64,000 bases of DNA from Calliopum simillimum (taxonomy: Eukaryota > Arthropoda > Insecta > Diptera > Lauxaniidae). This document shows, piece by piece, positions 21,901-32,948 of the stretch (within the stretch, counting starts at the first letter, position 1; each line of letters opens with the position of its first letter). The notes beneath the pieces were generated by a model. The model saw only the letters and a program-made list of their open reading frames with translations. It had not been told where the DNA came from and ran no database searches. The position numbers and the translations under genes were made by a program. The stretch is from positions 69,333,407 through 69,397,406 of the forward strand of contig OX638372.1 in the NCBI GenBank assembly GCA_951812925.1, in the 5' to 3' direction.

Positions 21901-22899
21901 AAAAGGTGAAAACCTTTTTTATTAATGGCGTTGAATAGCCACACTCTTCCTTATCAAAACTTTTCCAATAGGTCTTTTACTTTCCGAGGTAAGATCTTTT
22001 GAAGATATGATATTTCAGCCCCAATACAATAGACGAAATATTTTGGATGCCTGCCATATCCCATTTATTTAATTTTTTGATATTTTTCTTTACCATTCCA
22101 CACTTTCCAAATATTTTCTTATTATTATTCTCATCGGTTAATTTATCATTTTGAAAGCATGAACATTGGAGGTGAAAAGGTACGAATTCCATCACAAAAA
22201 GTAGCTATGAATAATATCATTAACTAAAATAATAAGATTAGATTGTTGACCGAGCAGGGATCGGTCTCCAGGTACTATTCCTTATGTCCGCTGACATGAA
22301 AATAGTTTCTTTCCTTTTCACATTAATTTTTGAGATATCAGTAATTAAAGTTTTAAAATATAAACATCTATAGATATAGATATAAATATAGATATAAATA
22401 TAGATATATTTAATTCAATGTGCCATGACCAGTTCTCGGAGAAACCAAGCCAATTTTTATACCTACCATCAAGATCGTGGTGCAACTTTTTGTCATGCTA
22501 CTTTAATCGATTTGACCAGGCACATATTTTTTATTTTGCCCCAAATCTGTTTTCTGATCTGTGGCCCATATGACAAAAATTATGGGATTTTTATGTTTTC
22601 GATCGTAAAAAAGACGGACTCAGAAAAGTTCTCATTACTTTGGTGCCTGTGGGCCACACTTTTTTTGTAAGAATATGTAAAACTCAATCCCGTTTCCAAA
22701 GCTGTAAAGGCTTGCATAGAAGTTGGAAATTCTGAAAAAGGTAAAAAAAAAAAATAAAACTGAAATATCTCGAAAAAAGTCGTTTGTTTTTTTCCAAATT
22801 TCAATATGTTTTATTGGAAGATCCATAAAGTGTGCCATACAAGTGTTACCAATTTCGATATTTTTGGGTAGGGAATTTCGAGCTATATTCGAGCTTTTC
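21901..22899. other. No gene; GATATA microsatellite at 22370-22412
   Basis: AT-rich DNA. The short array of GATATA/AATATA units is the only distinct feature. Overlapping frames at 22425-22971 on both strands have no recognisable domain. Confidence 0.5.
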
Positions 22900-23620
22900 A
22901 ACAGTAGTTTCGGGTTGTCTGGAAAATTTTCCATTTTCCGGAAAAGCGGAAAAATTGTTTTGTATGGCTAACATTATTTTTGTTAGACAGACAAACCCAC
23001 AGGAATAATCAGCGATTAATTCTTTGACACAGGAGTTTCGAGGTAGTTTCGAGCTAAATTTGTGCGATAATCATTTTCCGGAAAATCCCAATTTTCCAGG
23101 AAAATCACAAAAAACATTTTGTATGGCTAACTTTATATTTTGGCTATGGATACTTTCAATAGAGAAGTTTCAAGCTGATCCTTAGTGTTTTTCAGAAACC
23201 TCAAAATATTCCTGGAAACACTCAGAAAACTTTTACATTTCTTACTTTATTTTTTCAGCCAGACGAACCCACGGGAAGAATTGCCGACAAAATCTTTTGA
23301 CCCACAAATTTCGAGCTGATCTAAAGCGTAAAGCGATTTCTGGATAACCCTAAACTTTCCCGGAAAATCCCAAAAAACATCTTATTGTGGCTAACTGCCA
23401 TACTTAAATTCATGCCCTTACAATTTATATGGAGCTCGCCGAAACCTCATACGAGTCCTCGGGAATAATTGAAGACCATATCTTTTTTCTGATAAACCCT
23501 TAATTTTCCCGGAAAATCTCAAAAAGCATCGAGGGTTCTTATGACTGAAAAAATAAAGTTAGCCATAAAAAGAAGTTTTTTTTGGATTTTCCAGGAAAAT
23601 TTATGGTTGACCAGGACACT
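22900..23620 (+). repeat. Decayed tandem repeat, ~140-150-bp unit
   Basis: TTTTCCGGAAAA-type palindromes occur at about 22935, 23081, 23353 and 23503, with a weaker form near 23210. They alternate with GTATGGCTAAC, GACRAACCCACRGGAA and GTTTCGAGCT in constant order. This gives about five diverged units. Confidence 0.7.
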
Positions 23621-23659
23621 TTTTCACTCAAAATCAGCTCAAAACTACTTAGCTCAAAA

Positions 23660-23700
23660 TTTCTATGACAAAGTTCGGGTTCGAATCCTACCTTTGGCGG
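23660..23700 (+). ncRNA. tRNA-like B-box string, probable fossil
   Basis: GGGTTCGAATCC (about 23676-23687) matches the RNA polymerase III B-box/T-loop consensus. The flanking bases form only three of five T-stem pairs and no acceptor-stem partner is visible, so this is not an intact tRNA. It could be a decayed tRNA-derived SINE or chance. Confidence 0.2.
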
Positions 23701-24439
23701 ATTTTTTTCTTTTTTAATTAATTTTTTTTTAATCGCTAATAAGCGCTTCAAAATATTTTTTTTTCTTATTTAAACACAGCGTTTTGAATTCGATTTTGAT
23801 GTACGTTACGGGTTCGAAATGGATCCGTTACCGCGGATTACATTTTTTATACCTTTATGAACATTGGGTTATTATTTTTGTTTATTGATTTTTTTTTTTA
23901 GTTTTTCTTTTTATTTTATTGTATATGGATAATGTATGACATTTCGCGAAGGCGATAGGTTACGTTTTCGGTATTTGCATTTTTTTGAACTTAAAACGAG
24001 AAGAAATGAAACCCTGAAACCCGATTTTCTCGACATTTTCCTCACTAGGTGTGACTCTTCAAGATAACCGTGTAGAAATATAAAAAAAAAAAAATCTAAA
24101 TTCTTTGGGAATCACTCGATAAAATTTTGTATGCTCTATTTTTGTTTTCCAAAAGGTTTTTGTTAATTTGAACCAATGATGAGTTGTCATTTGATAGTCT
24201 TGTAACCAAAAAGAAGCTTTTAATTTATTTTTCAAAACACATTCAAATGTGTGTCTTCTTTTTTAAATATGCAATCAAATATTCCAGCATGTCGACAATC
24301 TCTTGCTCGCACAATACAATCTAATCCAATCCAATCCAATTGGATGGGATGCAGCAACAAAATAATTCATTAGGAGTCTATTCGAATTTAATTTTCACAC
24401 ATTATTCATCAGACATATCCCCATAGATATTCGACATAC
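23701..24439. other. No gene seen
   Basis: T-rich and mixed DNA, including a short TCCAATCCAATCCAAT run near 24324-24340. No terminal repeats or domains. Confidence 0.5.
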
Positions 24440-24887
24440 GCGAGTGTAGTCAGATCTGTACGGCGCAGTCAGTGCGCATGGTCAACCCGACGTCTGCACA
24501 GTCGCTGTAGCTGCCGCAGCTCCCCCAATCTAAGTAATGTGGCAGTTACTCGTAAACGTCACGTAAGCAGCGCAACCATATAATTACAACAACGAAAAAT
24601 TGCATCGTAGTCGGTTGAAGAGCTGCAGCCTAAGCGCGCTCGAGACTCGAGTTAACACGCTTTCCATGATTTACTTTTGTTGATTTAACAACTTCGTGTA
24701 AAACACAAATTCATTCATTCATAATCTTCGAGCACAGCGCCGCCGCAACAGAAACTACAGCAACGCCAACAACATTAACAATAACAACAACAACAACAGC
24801 AGCAACAACAACAATAACAACAACAAAAACAACGTAAACATTATCGTTAATGGAGCAGAGCCACGAGTAAGCAAAAGGAAAAAAAAA
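24440..24887 (+). promoter_or_regulatory. Possible promoter and 5' untranslated region
   Basis: A repeat-free, GC-richer island with TCAGT initiator-like strings near 24469 and a CAA/CAG-rich tract at 24760-24835, as is common in fly 5' leaders. It leads directly into an ATG frame that reaches a splice donor. No TATA box was identified. Evidence is compositional. Confidence 0.3.
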
Positions 24888-24965
24888 ATGCTGATGCAGA
24901 AGCAAAAGAAGAAGATCGTGTCGGTGCCGATTTGGAGCGAAAAATCGCGAAAAATTGCACGACGC
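24888..24965 (+). CDS. Possible first coding exon (26 codons) of an unidentified gene
   Basis: The ATG at 24888 follows an A-rich context suited to flies. The frame reads MLMQKQKKKIVSVPIWSEKS and continues to CGC at 24965, followed directly by GTGAGT (24966-24971), a good 5' splice site. If not spliced it runs to TAA near 25005. The peptide is lysine-rich and unrecognised. The next 2.6 kb is family A plus a solo LTR, so any second exon would be downstream of that or outside the window. Confidence 0.3.
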
Positions 24966-25133
24966 GTGAGTCTGAACCTGTTGCTTGCAAACAGCGTTGC
25001 CACATAACTATACTTTTTTTGTTGCAAACATACACTTTTTTGGGTGTTTTCTGATCACTAATTCCATACGGAGTAGCCTTCTTTCCGCATTAGTTCCGGG
25101 AAAGTGTACGAAGTATTTGAATAAATTTTTGTG

Positions 25134-27566
25134 CACCCTACACACAGGGTATACTCACTTTGTCCTTCCGTTTGTAACGCAGAGAAGGAGGCGTGGCAGA
25201 TATAGAAAAGTATATATATTCTTGATCAGCGTCACCTCCTGAGTCGATATAGCATGTCCGTCTGTCTGGCTGGCTGGATGTGCGTGGAAATACATTTTTT
25301 GAGAAAACTGACCAAGATAATTCAATGAAATTTGGTACACTGCCTCCCTCGTACAAGTTAACTCGTGGGATTGAAAATGAGCGAAATCGGTCGACGGACA
25401 CGCCTACCGACCATACAAAAAAATGTATTCAAAATGCAACATAAGGAGTATTTTTGACGACAATGCAACCAAAATACACATAAATACTAGGAATTGTTCG
25501 AGCAAGCTGTGAACAAAAACATGCCGGCTTCAAAACGCTATACTGAAAACGTTTTTTGAAATAATACAACCAAATTTCACTCAAACGCTAAGAACTATAA
25601 ATACAAGCTCTGAGCAAAAACAGACAAGAAGGCGAAGCACCTCCCATATAAGCAAAAGTTTCAAAACGCTAATCTGAAAGCGGTTTTTGAAATAATGTAG
25701 TGGAGCTTGTAGCCAAAAAAATAATTTTTCAAACTTGAGTAATTTTTACTTTGAAAAAAAAAAAATATATAAAATAGAAAATTTTGTTTTTAAATCGAAA
25801 TTTTTTTTTTTTGAAAAAAAAAAAAATAAATTTGAGAGATGGGAAGGAAAAAAAAAAGCAAGCAATTTTTGAATAAAAGATTTTGATTTAAAAAAAAAAA
25901 TAAAGGAAAATTTAATTTTTTTGCCACAATGGCCTAACTAAGCAATATTGGAAAATTGCAAATAAATAAAAAATTCCGTAAAATAAATTAATATCAAAAA
26001 AATAATCAAACAACAATATAAAAAAAACCTATCAAAAAAAAAAAAACTGCAGGCGAATTTGCTGGATTTTCAAGATTCTAAAAGAAAATTTTAAGAATTT
26101 GGATATGGATAAATTTTAAAGCAACTGAAAGCAGTCATCATTATTTAAAAGAAAAGAAAACCGAAAAAAAAAAAATAATGTGCATTTTAAATTAGTATTT
26201 TTTTTAAGATAATTAGTATAAAACTTTGATTTTTTTTTTTTGTTGTTGTAATATCAAAACAATTTAGTTTTTTTTTATTGGTAATTTCAAAAATTTTACA
26301 AAAAAAAAAAAAAAAAAAAAAAAACAGTTGAGCCAAAATCTTTCGCAACTTATTTATGTTATTATTATTGTTTCAATTTAAAACTCAATTTTTTTTTACT
26401 GTGGTACGTGGCCATCAGAAAGATCTTTCTTCGTGGGACGTCATCGACAAGTAAGTTTTTTTTGTTATTTTAAAGCCTTTGTTGACGAAAGATTATGTTT
26501 AAGATGTACTTAATTTGATTAAATTATTTAATTTTAAGAATTTTAATTAACTAATTAAACAGAATAATCAGATTTCGGTAATTTTCTTTATTTCAAAAAA
26601 AAATGTCCTTAAAATTTAATTAAACATTAATAAATTTATATTATAATGTTGGCTTAAATTAGTTGGATTGATTTTTGACAAACGGTGAAGTTGTTGTGGT
26701 AACAGAAGGTTTTGGGATCAATTAAAAGTAAAAGTTATGATTTAAATTTGATCATGGATGGGAGGGTTTAGTGGCAGCAACTGTCACCATAATGCTGTCA
26801 CTAATTCCAAGCAGCAGAAATATTTTATTTTTTTCTTTTGTCAACACTTAATTTTTTTCTTTTCGATTTTCCTCGCGGCTTTTTCTCCTTGTTTTAGCAC
26901 GTAATTTAAATAATTTTTGATACTAGCGGTTTAAATTCCCCAGGATAATAAAAGAAAGAACAACTACCCGTTAGCCGACGAGACGAGCTGGACAATTCTA
27001 CGTGCAATCCCTTTTGTACCTGCACAACATATTGACCATTACATGTTACAATAATCGAACCAAATTTGGCTCAGACACTAAAGATTATAAATTCAAGCTC
27101 TCAACAAAAATTGGGTGAACTCGGACAAGGGGGCGTGGCACCTCTCGTACAAAAAAGTTTCGAAATGCTATACTGAAAGCGTTTTCTGAGATGATCCAAC
27201 TAAATTTTACTCAAATACTAAAGACTATAAATCCAAGCCCTGAGCAAACGCTATACTATACTGAAAACGTTTTTTGAAATAATCCAACCAAATTTCACTC
27301 AAACGCTAAGAACTATAAATACAAGCTCTAAGCAAAAACAGACAAGAAGGCGAAGCACCTCCCATATAAGCAAAAGTTTCAAAACGCTAAACTGAAAGCG
27401 GTTTTTGAAATAATCGATTCAAATTTGGCTCGGACACTAAAGATTATAAATTCAAGCTCTCAATAAAAACTGAGCGAACTCGGACAAGAGGGCGTGGCAT
27501 CTCTCATATAAGCGAAATTTTCAAAATACGGTAGTGTAGAGTATTTTTTGTTTGGCCAGGCCAAAG
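25134..27566 (-). repeat. Family A copy split by a solo LTR
   Basis: Reads leftwards from the cap TTTGGCCAGGCCAAA (about 27545-27560) to ACCCTACACACAGGG near 25134. Internal ~150-bp units (GAAGCACCTCCCATATAAGC) lie on both sides of the LTR at 25696-27050. The unit at 25540-25695 is nearly the same as the one at 27245-27410, showing local unit duplication. The minus frames 25138-25401 are repeat by-products. Confidence 0.9.
25696..27050. mobile_element. Solo LTR, 1355 bp, with 4-bp target duplication
   Basis: Begins TGTAGTGGAGC and ends CATGTTACA, giving TG...CA with inverted TGTA/TACA. ATAA flanks both sides (25692-25695, 27051-27054), and removing the insert restores the family A string GAAATAATCGAACC. 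Inside are TATAAAA at 26217-26223 and AATAAA near 26946, as in an LTR promoter and polyadenylation signal, plus a 25-A run at 26300-26324. A TGTAGT start and 4-bp duplication recall the 412/mdg1 group of Ty3/gypsy elements (recalled). No coding domain remains. Confidence 0.8.
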
Positions 27567-27589
27567 ATTACATCCTTTCTAGCTTCTTT

Positions 27590-28262
27590 TAAGAAGCTTG
27601 GAACTGCTCATTATGAGACAAATACTTTTAATATCCTATATAATTTTTAATTTCCATCCTTAGCGTTAAGCCTACCGTTATTCCAAGTGAAATCAAAATT
27701 AATGCAGCAGTTTCGCCGTGAGACCACATGGCAAACCCCTCTTAAAATTATCTACTTTTAATTGGCCTTCCTTGGTGTTAAGCCTACATATCCTAGTGCT
27801 AAATTCCATAAAAATCGTTCCGGAAGTTTAGCTTTGATAGCGTATTAAACTATTAAGGGCGTGGCTCAACCCACTGAAAAACATAATGGTAATTTTATCG
27901 TTTCTTAGTGCTAATCGTCTTTTCATACCAAGCATCATAACAATCGATGTAGTGGCTTAGCCGTGAGGGAGTTTTTCCAATTTAGGGGCGAGGCAACTCC
28001 CACTAAAAACTTAATTGTCATTTTATAGTCCCTAATTACAAACCCTATCTCCATTCTCAATTTCATAAAAATCAATGCAGTAGCTTAGGCGTGAGATTTT
28101 TTTTCCATTTATGGGCGTGGCACCGCCCAATGAAAAACATTATAGTCATTCTATCGTTCCTTTGTGCTAACCCTATCTACATACCAAATTTCAAAAAAAT
28201 CGATGCAGTGGTGCAGAGAGCCTTTTTTCCATTTAGGGGCATGCACCGCGCATTTTAAAAAA
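27590..28262 (+). repeat. Tandem ~127-bp units, repeat family B
   Basis: GGGCGTGGC-type boxes begin at 27857, 27986, 28113 and 28236, spaced 124-129 bp. Between them come TATCGTTCCTTAGTGCTAAC-like, ATACCAA, AAAATCGATGCAGTGGC-like and CGTGAG strings. Earlier degenerate units start near 27590. A lone unit is at 763-890. Confidence 0.85.
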
Positions 28263-28517
28263 AAATATAATTCTATGCACTGATTCTCGTCACAGCTTTT
28301 CCTAAAAATCAAGCAAATCGGTTGGAATTTAGGTATAGAAACAGGGACTGAACCGATTTCGTTTGCCTATTTATATATACTAGAATCACCCAATGGTCAA
28401 AATTTGAACACAAAAATATTAAATAATTTTGGTACTTTTTGGACAGTTTGGACATTTCTGGTACAATGACAAATGTGAAACGAAAAGAAAACAAATTAGT
28501 AGGTAATGGTGTAAAAT

Positions 28518-29368
28518 TTGGCCTGGCCAAACATTAAATACCCTACACTGCAGTGTTTTTAAAAGTTTGCTCATATGGGAGGTGCTACGCCCTCTTGTTC
28601 GAGTTCACCCAGTTTTGGTTCAGAGCTTGCATTTTAGTCTGAGTGAAAAACTGTTTAAGTATAGCGTTTTGAAGCTTTTGCTTATATAGAAGGTGCCACG
28701 CCCTCTTGTCCGAGTTCGTCTAGTTTTAGCTAAGAGCGTGCATTTATAGTATTTAGTATTTGAGTGAAGTTTGGTTGGATTATCTCAAAAAACCGTTTCA
28801 GTATAGCATTTTGAAACTTTTGCTTATGTTGGAGGTGCCACGCCCCCTTGTCCGATTTCACCAATTTTGAAGCTTTCATTTATGATTCTTAGTGCCTGAG
28901 CCAAACCTAGTTTGAATATCTCCAAAATCGCTTTCAGTATTGCGTTTTGAAGAATTTGCTTATATGGGAGGTGCCACGCTCTCTTGTCCGAATTCGCTCA
29001 GTTTTTTTTTTTCAGAGCTTGCGCTTACAATTTTTAGTATTTTTACGTATTTTCGTTGCATTGTCGTGAAAAATACTCTTAAAATTGCTTTTTATATATA
29101 TTTGTTGTATGGGCGGTAGGCGTGTCTATTCACTGATTTCGCTTATTTTCAATCCCCCGAGCTAACTTTAACGATGGAGGCAGTGTACCAAATTTCATTG
29201 AATTATCTTGCTCAGTTTTCCCAAAAAATGTATTTCAACACACACAGACGGACATGGCTATATCGACTCAGGAGGTGACGCTGATCAAGAATATATATAC
29301 TTTTCTATATCTGCCACGCCTCCTTCTCTGCGTTACAAACGAAAGGACAAAGTGAATAGGGTATAAAA
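28518..29368 (+). repeat. Family A, nearest to a complete single copy
   Basis: Cap TTGGCCTGGCCAAAC followed by ATTAAATACCCTACACTGCA, then about four ~150-bp units, then GGGCGGTAGGCGTGTC, the GACGGACATGG string and GATCAAGAATATATATAC, ending GGGTATAAAA at 29368. The short CCTGGGTGTA piece before the end is deleted. This 0.85-kb copy gives the family's order best. Confidence 0.9.
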
Positions 29369-29703
29369 ACATGAAGTCAGACATCTCTTTGTCTTTCTCT
29401 CTTTCTTTGACCGCGTGTTTTGTCGTTGTTAGTATTGAAAAATTTGCATTTAATTTTCCTGGCTAAAATGCAAAATATTAAAATAATTTTTACTTTATGC
29501 ACATTTACACACAAATATCTTTCCATTGGTGTATAATTCAAAGTCGTGCTCCATTTCTAACATAGTAGAAACGGTAGGACAAATTGTTTTTTTTTTTTCA
29601 TAAGCTGCAACAATTACGCTAATGGCTTTGCAGATCAGTTTATGTTTTAAAAATATGTTTCCCACTTCAAAACGAAAGTGTGTTCTAATTCAAGGATGTC
29701 AGC
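29369..29703. other. No gene seen
   Basis: Pyrimidine-rich CTCTTTCT run at 29385-29410 and AT-rich spacer; nothing else. Confidence 0.5.
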
Positions 29704-30045
29704 GTAGAAAAAAGTGAGCCAATTTTGACTCGCTTACAACAACCACATTATTTCAATAATTTGCAAATTTCTTGGAACTACAACAGTCACAAAAAATAAT
29801 TTTTGTTGTTCTTTGGCTCATCTACAGCAACTACAATATTTTAATATTTTGGAAATTTCTCGGAACTACTACAATCACAAAAAATGGTTTATGTTGTTTT
29901 TTTATTTTTATTGAAATATTATGTTTTTTTTTTTTGATCCAAAAAAAACAAAAAAAAAATATATTTTGTGCTTGTGATGGTTCCGAGAAATTTGCAAAAT
30001 ATTAAAATATTGCGGTTGTTGTAGACGAGCGCTTGGTTGAGTGAT
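29704..30045. repeat. Three related ~85-bp segments, outer pair inverted
   Basis: TACAACAACCRCA...TTTGCAAATTTCTYGGAAC occurs at 29735-29785 and, inverted, at 29975-30030. A middle copy lies at 29815-29880 (CAGCAACTACAATATTTTAA). The arrangement resembles a small fold-back element. Confidence 0.6.
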
Positions 30046-31837
30046 TTTGAAACACTGCAAACCGGTTTTGAACCGAACCATTTACCGAACCGTTTTTATT
30101 TTCGAAGCGCTGAACCGAACCGGAAACTACGCAAAAACATGGTTTGATTCGTTTCAAAATTAAGAACGCTTTAGCACTTTTTTTTAAATTGTGCACCTAC
30201 CAAACTGAAAATCATTTCAGGACTGTACCGGAATTTGTGCGACCTAAATTACTTTTCGTTTCGAAAGTTTTTAAATGGAACGCATTTATATTTCTTTACA
30301 TAAATTATAAGGCAACTAAAGATAAGAGTATGCCACCACTACTCTTATCCTCGATTGAAATAATTTCCTGAGTTGAAAAAAATTCACGGAATATCAATTC
30401 TTGCAAACAATGACTTTAGTTCATAAAACTAGTATAATTTTCATATAGTCAATCAAAACCAATTTAAAAAATGGTAAATTTAGTTTTTCAATAAAGTTGT
30501 TTTTTTTAAGAATGGAAAATACATTTTTTGTTTTTTATGATCTCAGAAGTAGCTAAGTCCGATTATAACTAATTAATTGGGCTTGTAAATTTACATAATA
30601 CATTTACTTACACAGAAACTTAATACGAATATGTTGTGAATTATCAATATTTTTAAACTCATTAAAGCGCAAACATTTGAATATTTTGATTTTGACATAA
30701 ATTGACTTATGTCACTTTCAAAATAAATGGCTCATTATAGCTTATCGACAAAAAAAAAAAAACACAAAACAAGATTTGCTCATACATATGTGAAAGCAAA
30801 ATTATGGATAGAGCCTCATAACTAATACTAAAATATAATTTTTCAAATTCAATGGCAACACTTCTCATAAGTTAGTTGGCTATATGACTGAAGCTGATGC
30901 ATGATGTGGAGAACACGCGCTGTCCATGTTACATGTAACAGTTTCTAGCTTCATTTTAAACCTCTACCTTTGCTTTTGCCTCTAACTTTACCGGAACTTT
31001 GTATTGAGGATAGATTGCCTGCATTAGGTAATGAAGAAATATTACACTTACAGCAAACGACTCTAATTATGACTCATTAATCAATAAAATTGTCCAAATG
31101 TCTACGATTTTGTAACATTGCAGAGTTTAAAAAAATCCAGCGATCAGTGGACTTTACATGTATTGAATATTTGGATATAAAGGCTTAAAGTGATTCTTTA
31201 GGTTCGTGTTCTATGACCCACCCATTAAAACTTAGATTCAAATCTTAATAGTTAAACAAAGTCTTCTGCGTAAAGTACCTACAATTTTCACATTTTTTTT
31301 TTTTTTTTTGGGGCGATTACGATTTAAAGGATCAGCATTTACTTATGGGATGATTGGTCAGATATAGCCGTCTTAAAAGTCTGAAGAAATGTTTTGCTCT
31401 ATAAATTGAAAAGTAACCGTTAAATGAAAAATATTCCAAAAATAAAGTTGCAAAAAAAAAAAATAAAACACTAACATCAATTTTCTCACAGAAAGATTTC
31501 CGTGCGATGATCTTAGGCTCTCCTTTCATCGTTCTAAAAATATCACTATAATTTTTATTGCACCAAATTAAAAATTTTATCTCTAGTGAACACGGTTTTT
31601 TAAAATAAAATAAAATAAAATAATAAAATTTTCAAATCTGCTGGTTCCTCGAGTAGAAAATTGATTAGTTTGAATCTGTTCTAGAACTAGTAATGAGCAA
31701 AATGAGTCTTGGTTTTGTTCTTGGTCTTGCTAATTTTTCGAGACGAAGACCAAGGCGATGATATCTTTGCAATACCAAGACCAGGACTGAAAAGCAGTCT
31801 TGGACTTGACGACTATCGTGTCAAAGACCATAGCTAA
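30046..31837. other. No gene seen
   Basis: 30050-30120 has several GAACCG words in both orientations, and 31690-31830 has repeated GACCAAGAC words. Otherwise AT-rich. Frames up to 75 residues lack domains. Confidence 0.45.
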
Positions 31838-32948
31838 GCTAAGTTAAGCTAAGTTAAGCTAAGTTAAGCTAAACTAAACTAAACTAATTAGCTACCAACA
31901 ATGAAAATACATTGATGGTTGGAGCTTACTGTTCAGTGTTTTTGAGTAAAACAACAATAAAAACACAAAAAACAAGGCAAAAATACACATAAATAAAAAA
32001 AGCAAAAAAATGTATCGGAAGGCTGGTTTACGTTACTAGTTTCGGGACCCACCACAAGTCAAAATTGACTATAATAAGTCAATTCCTCATCAGACGAATT
32101 GCCGACATCTTATAGAATTTTGCAAGCATGCTTTATTTAACTTTTAGCATGGATTAGACGAGAATCACAGCTACAAGAAAAACACAGCACATGCAAAAAT
32201 TCCAATTTCTTTGTTTTTTCCCCTTACATGCATTGCCCTGCCGTTGTGAGTCATCGATATTATACTATTTTTGCATAGCGCTTCGTTTGCAAGGTTTTTT
32301 GCCGAGACAAAACGAAGTAGCAAGCGCGTTCGTATGTTTATCAGTTGGCTCTCTGAGATTTTCTAATTTTTTTTTTTTTTTTGTTCCAAAAACCTTGCAA
32401 ACGAAGCGCTATGCAAAAATAGTATAATATCGATGACTCACAACGGCAGGGCAATGCATGTAAGGGGAAAAACAAAGAAATTGGAATTTTTGCATATGCT
32501 GTGTTTTTCTTGTAGCTGTGATTCTCCATGCTAAAAGTTAAATAAAGCATGCTTGCAAAATTCTATAAGATGTCGGCAAAGCGTCTGATGAGGAATTGAC
32601 TTATTATAGTCAATTTTGACCTGTGGTGGGTCCCGAAACTAGTAACGTAAACCAGCCTTCCGATACATTTTTTTGCTTTTTTTATTTATGTGTATTTTTG
32701 CCTTGTTTTTTGTGTTTTTATTGTTGTTTTACTCAAAAACACTGAACAGTAAGCTCCAACCATCAATGTATTTTCATTGTTGGCAGCTAATAATGTTAAT
32801 CATCATCTATTCCAAAAACAAAAAAATTAAACTATACTAAACCAAGCTAAACTAAATTAAACTAAACTAAACTAAACCAAACTTAACTAAAATAAACTAA
32901 ACTAAACTAAACCAAACTATACTAAACTTAACTAAACTAAACTAAACT
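31838..32948. repeat. CTAAA/CTAAG pentamer arrays split by a 0.4-kb-arm hairpin
   Basis: Left array (31838-31886, AGCTAAGTTAAGCTAAGTTA) and right array (32826-32948, ACTAAACTAAACTAAACC) run in the same direction. Between them lies a near-perfect inverted repeat: arm 31887-32299 and arm 32388-32791 around an 88-bp spacer. Both arms carry GTTTCGGGACCCACCAC, GCATGCTTTATTTAAC and TTTGCATAGCGCTTCG strings. The layout fits a fold-back-type insertion into a pre-existing pentamer array. The frames 32191-32427 and 32341-32550 are mirror images of the two arms. Confidence 0.85.

Noticed and set aside
23660..23700. Intact tRNA gene
   Set aside because: T-stem and acceptor stem do not pair and no anticodon arm was found.
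24711..25027. Leu/Val-rich minus frames resembling a membrane protein
   Set aside because: Antisense translation of the CAA/CAG tract in the putative leader; not a real transmembrane protein.
28518..29368. Helitron assignment for family A from the terminal palindrome
   Set aside because: Conserved sequence continues past the palindrome and no CTRR end or TC start could be fixed.
31838..32948. Pentamer arrays as part of the inverted repeat
   Set aside because: Both arrays run in the same direction, so they are flanking DNA and not mirrored arms.
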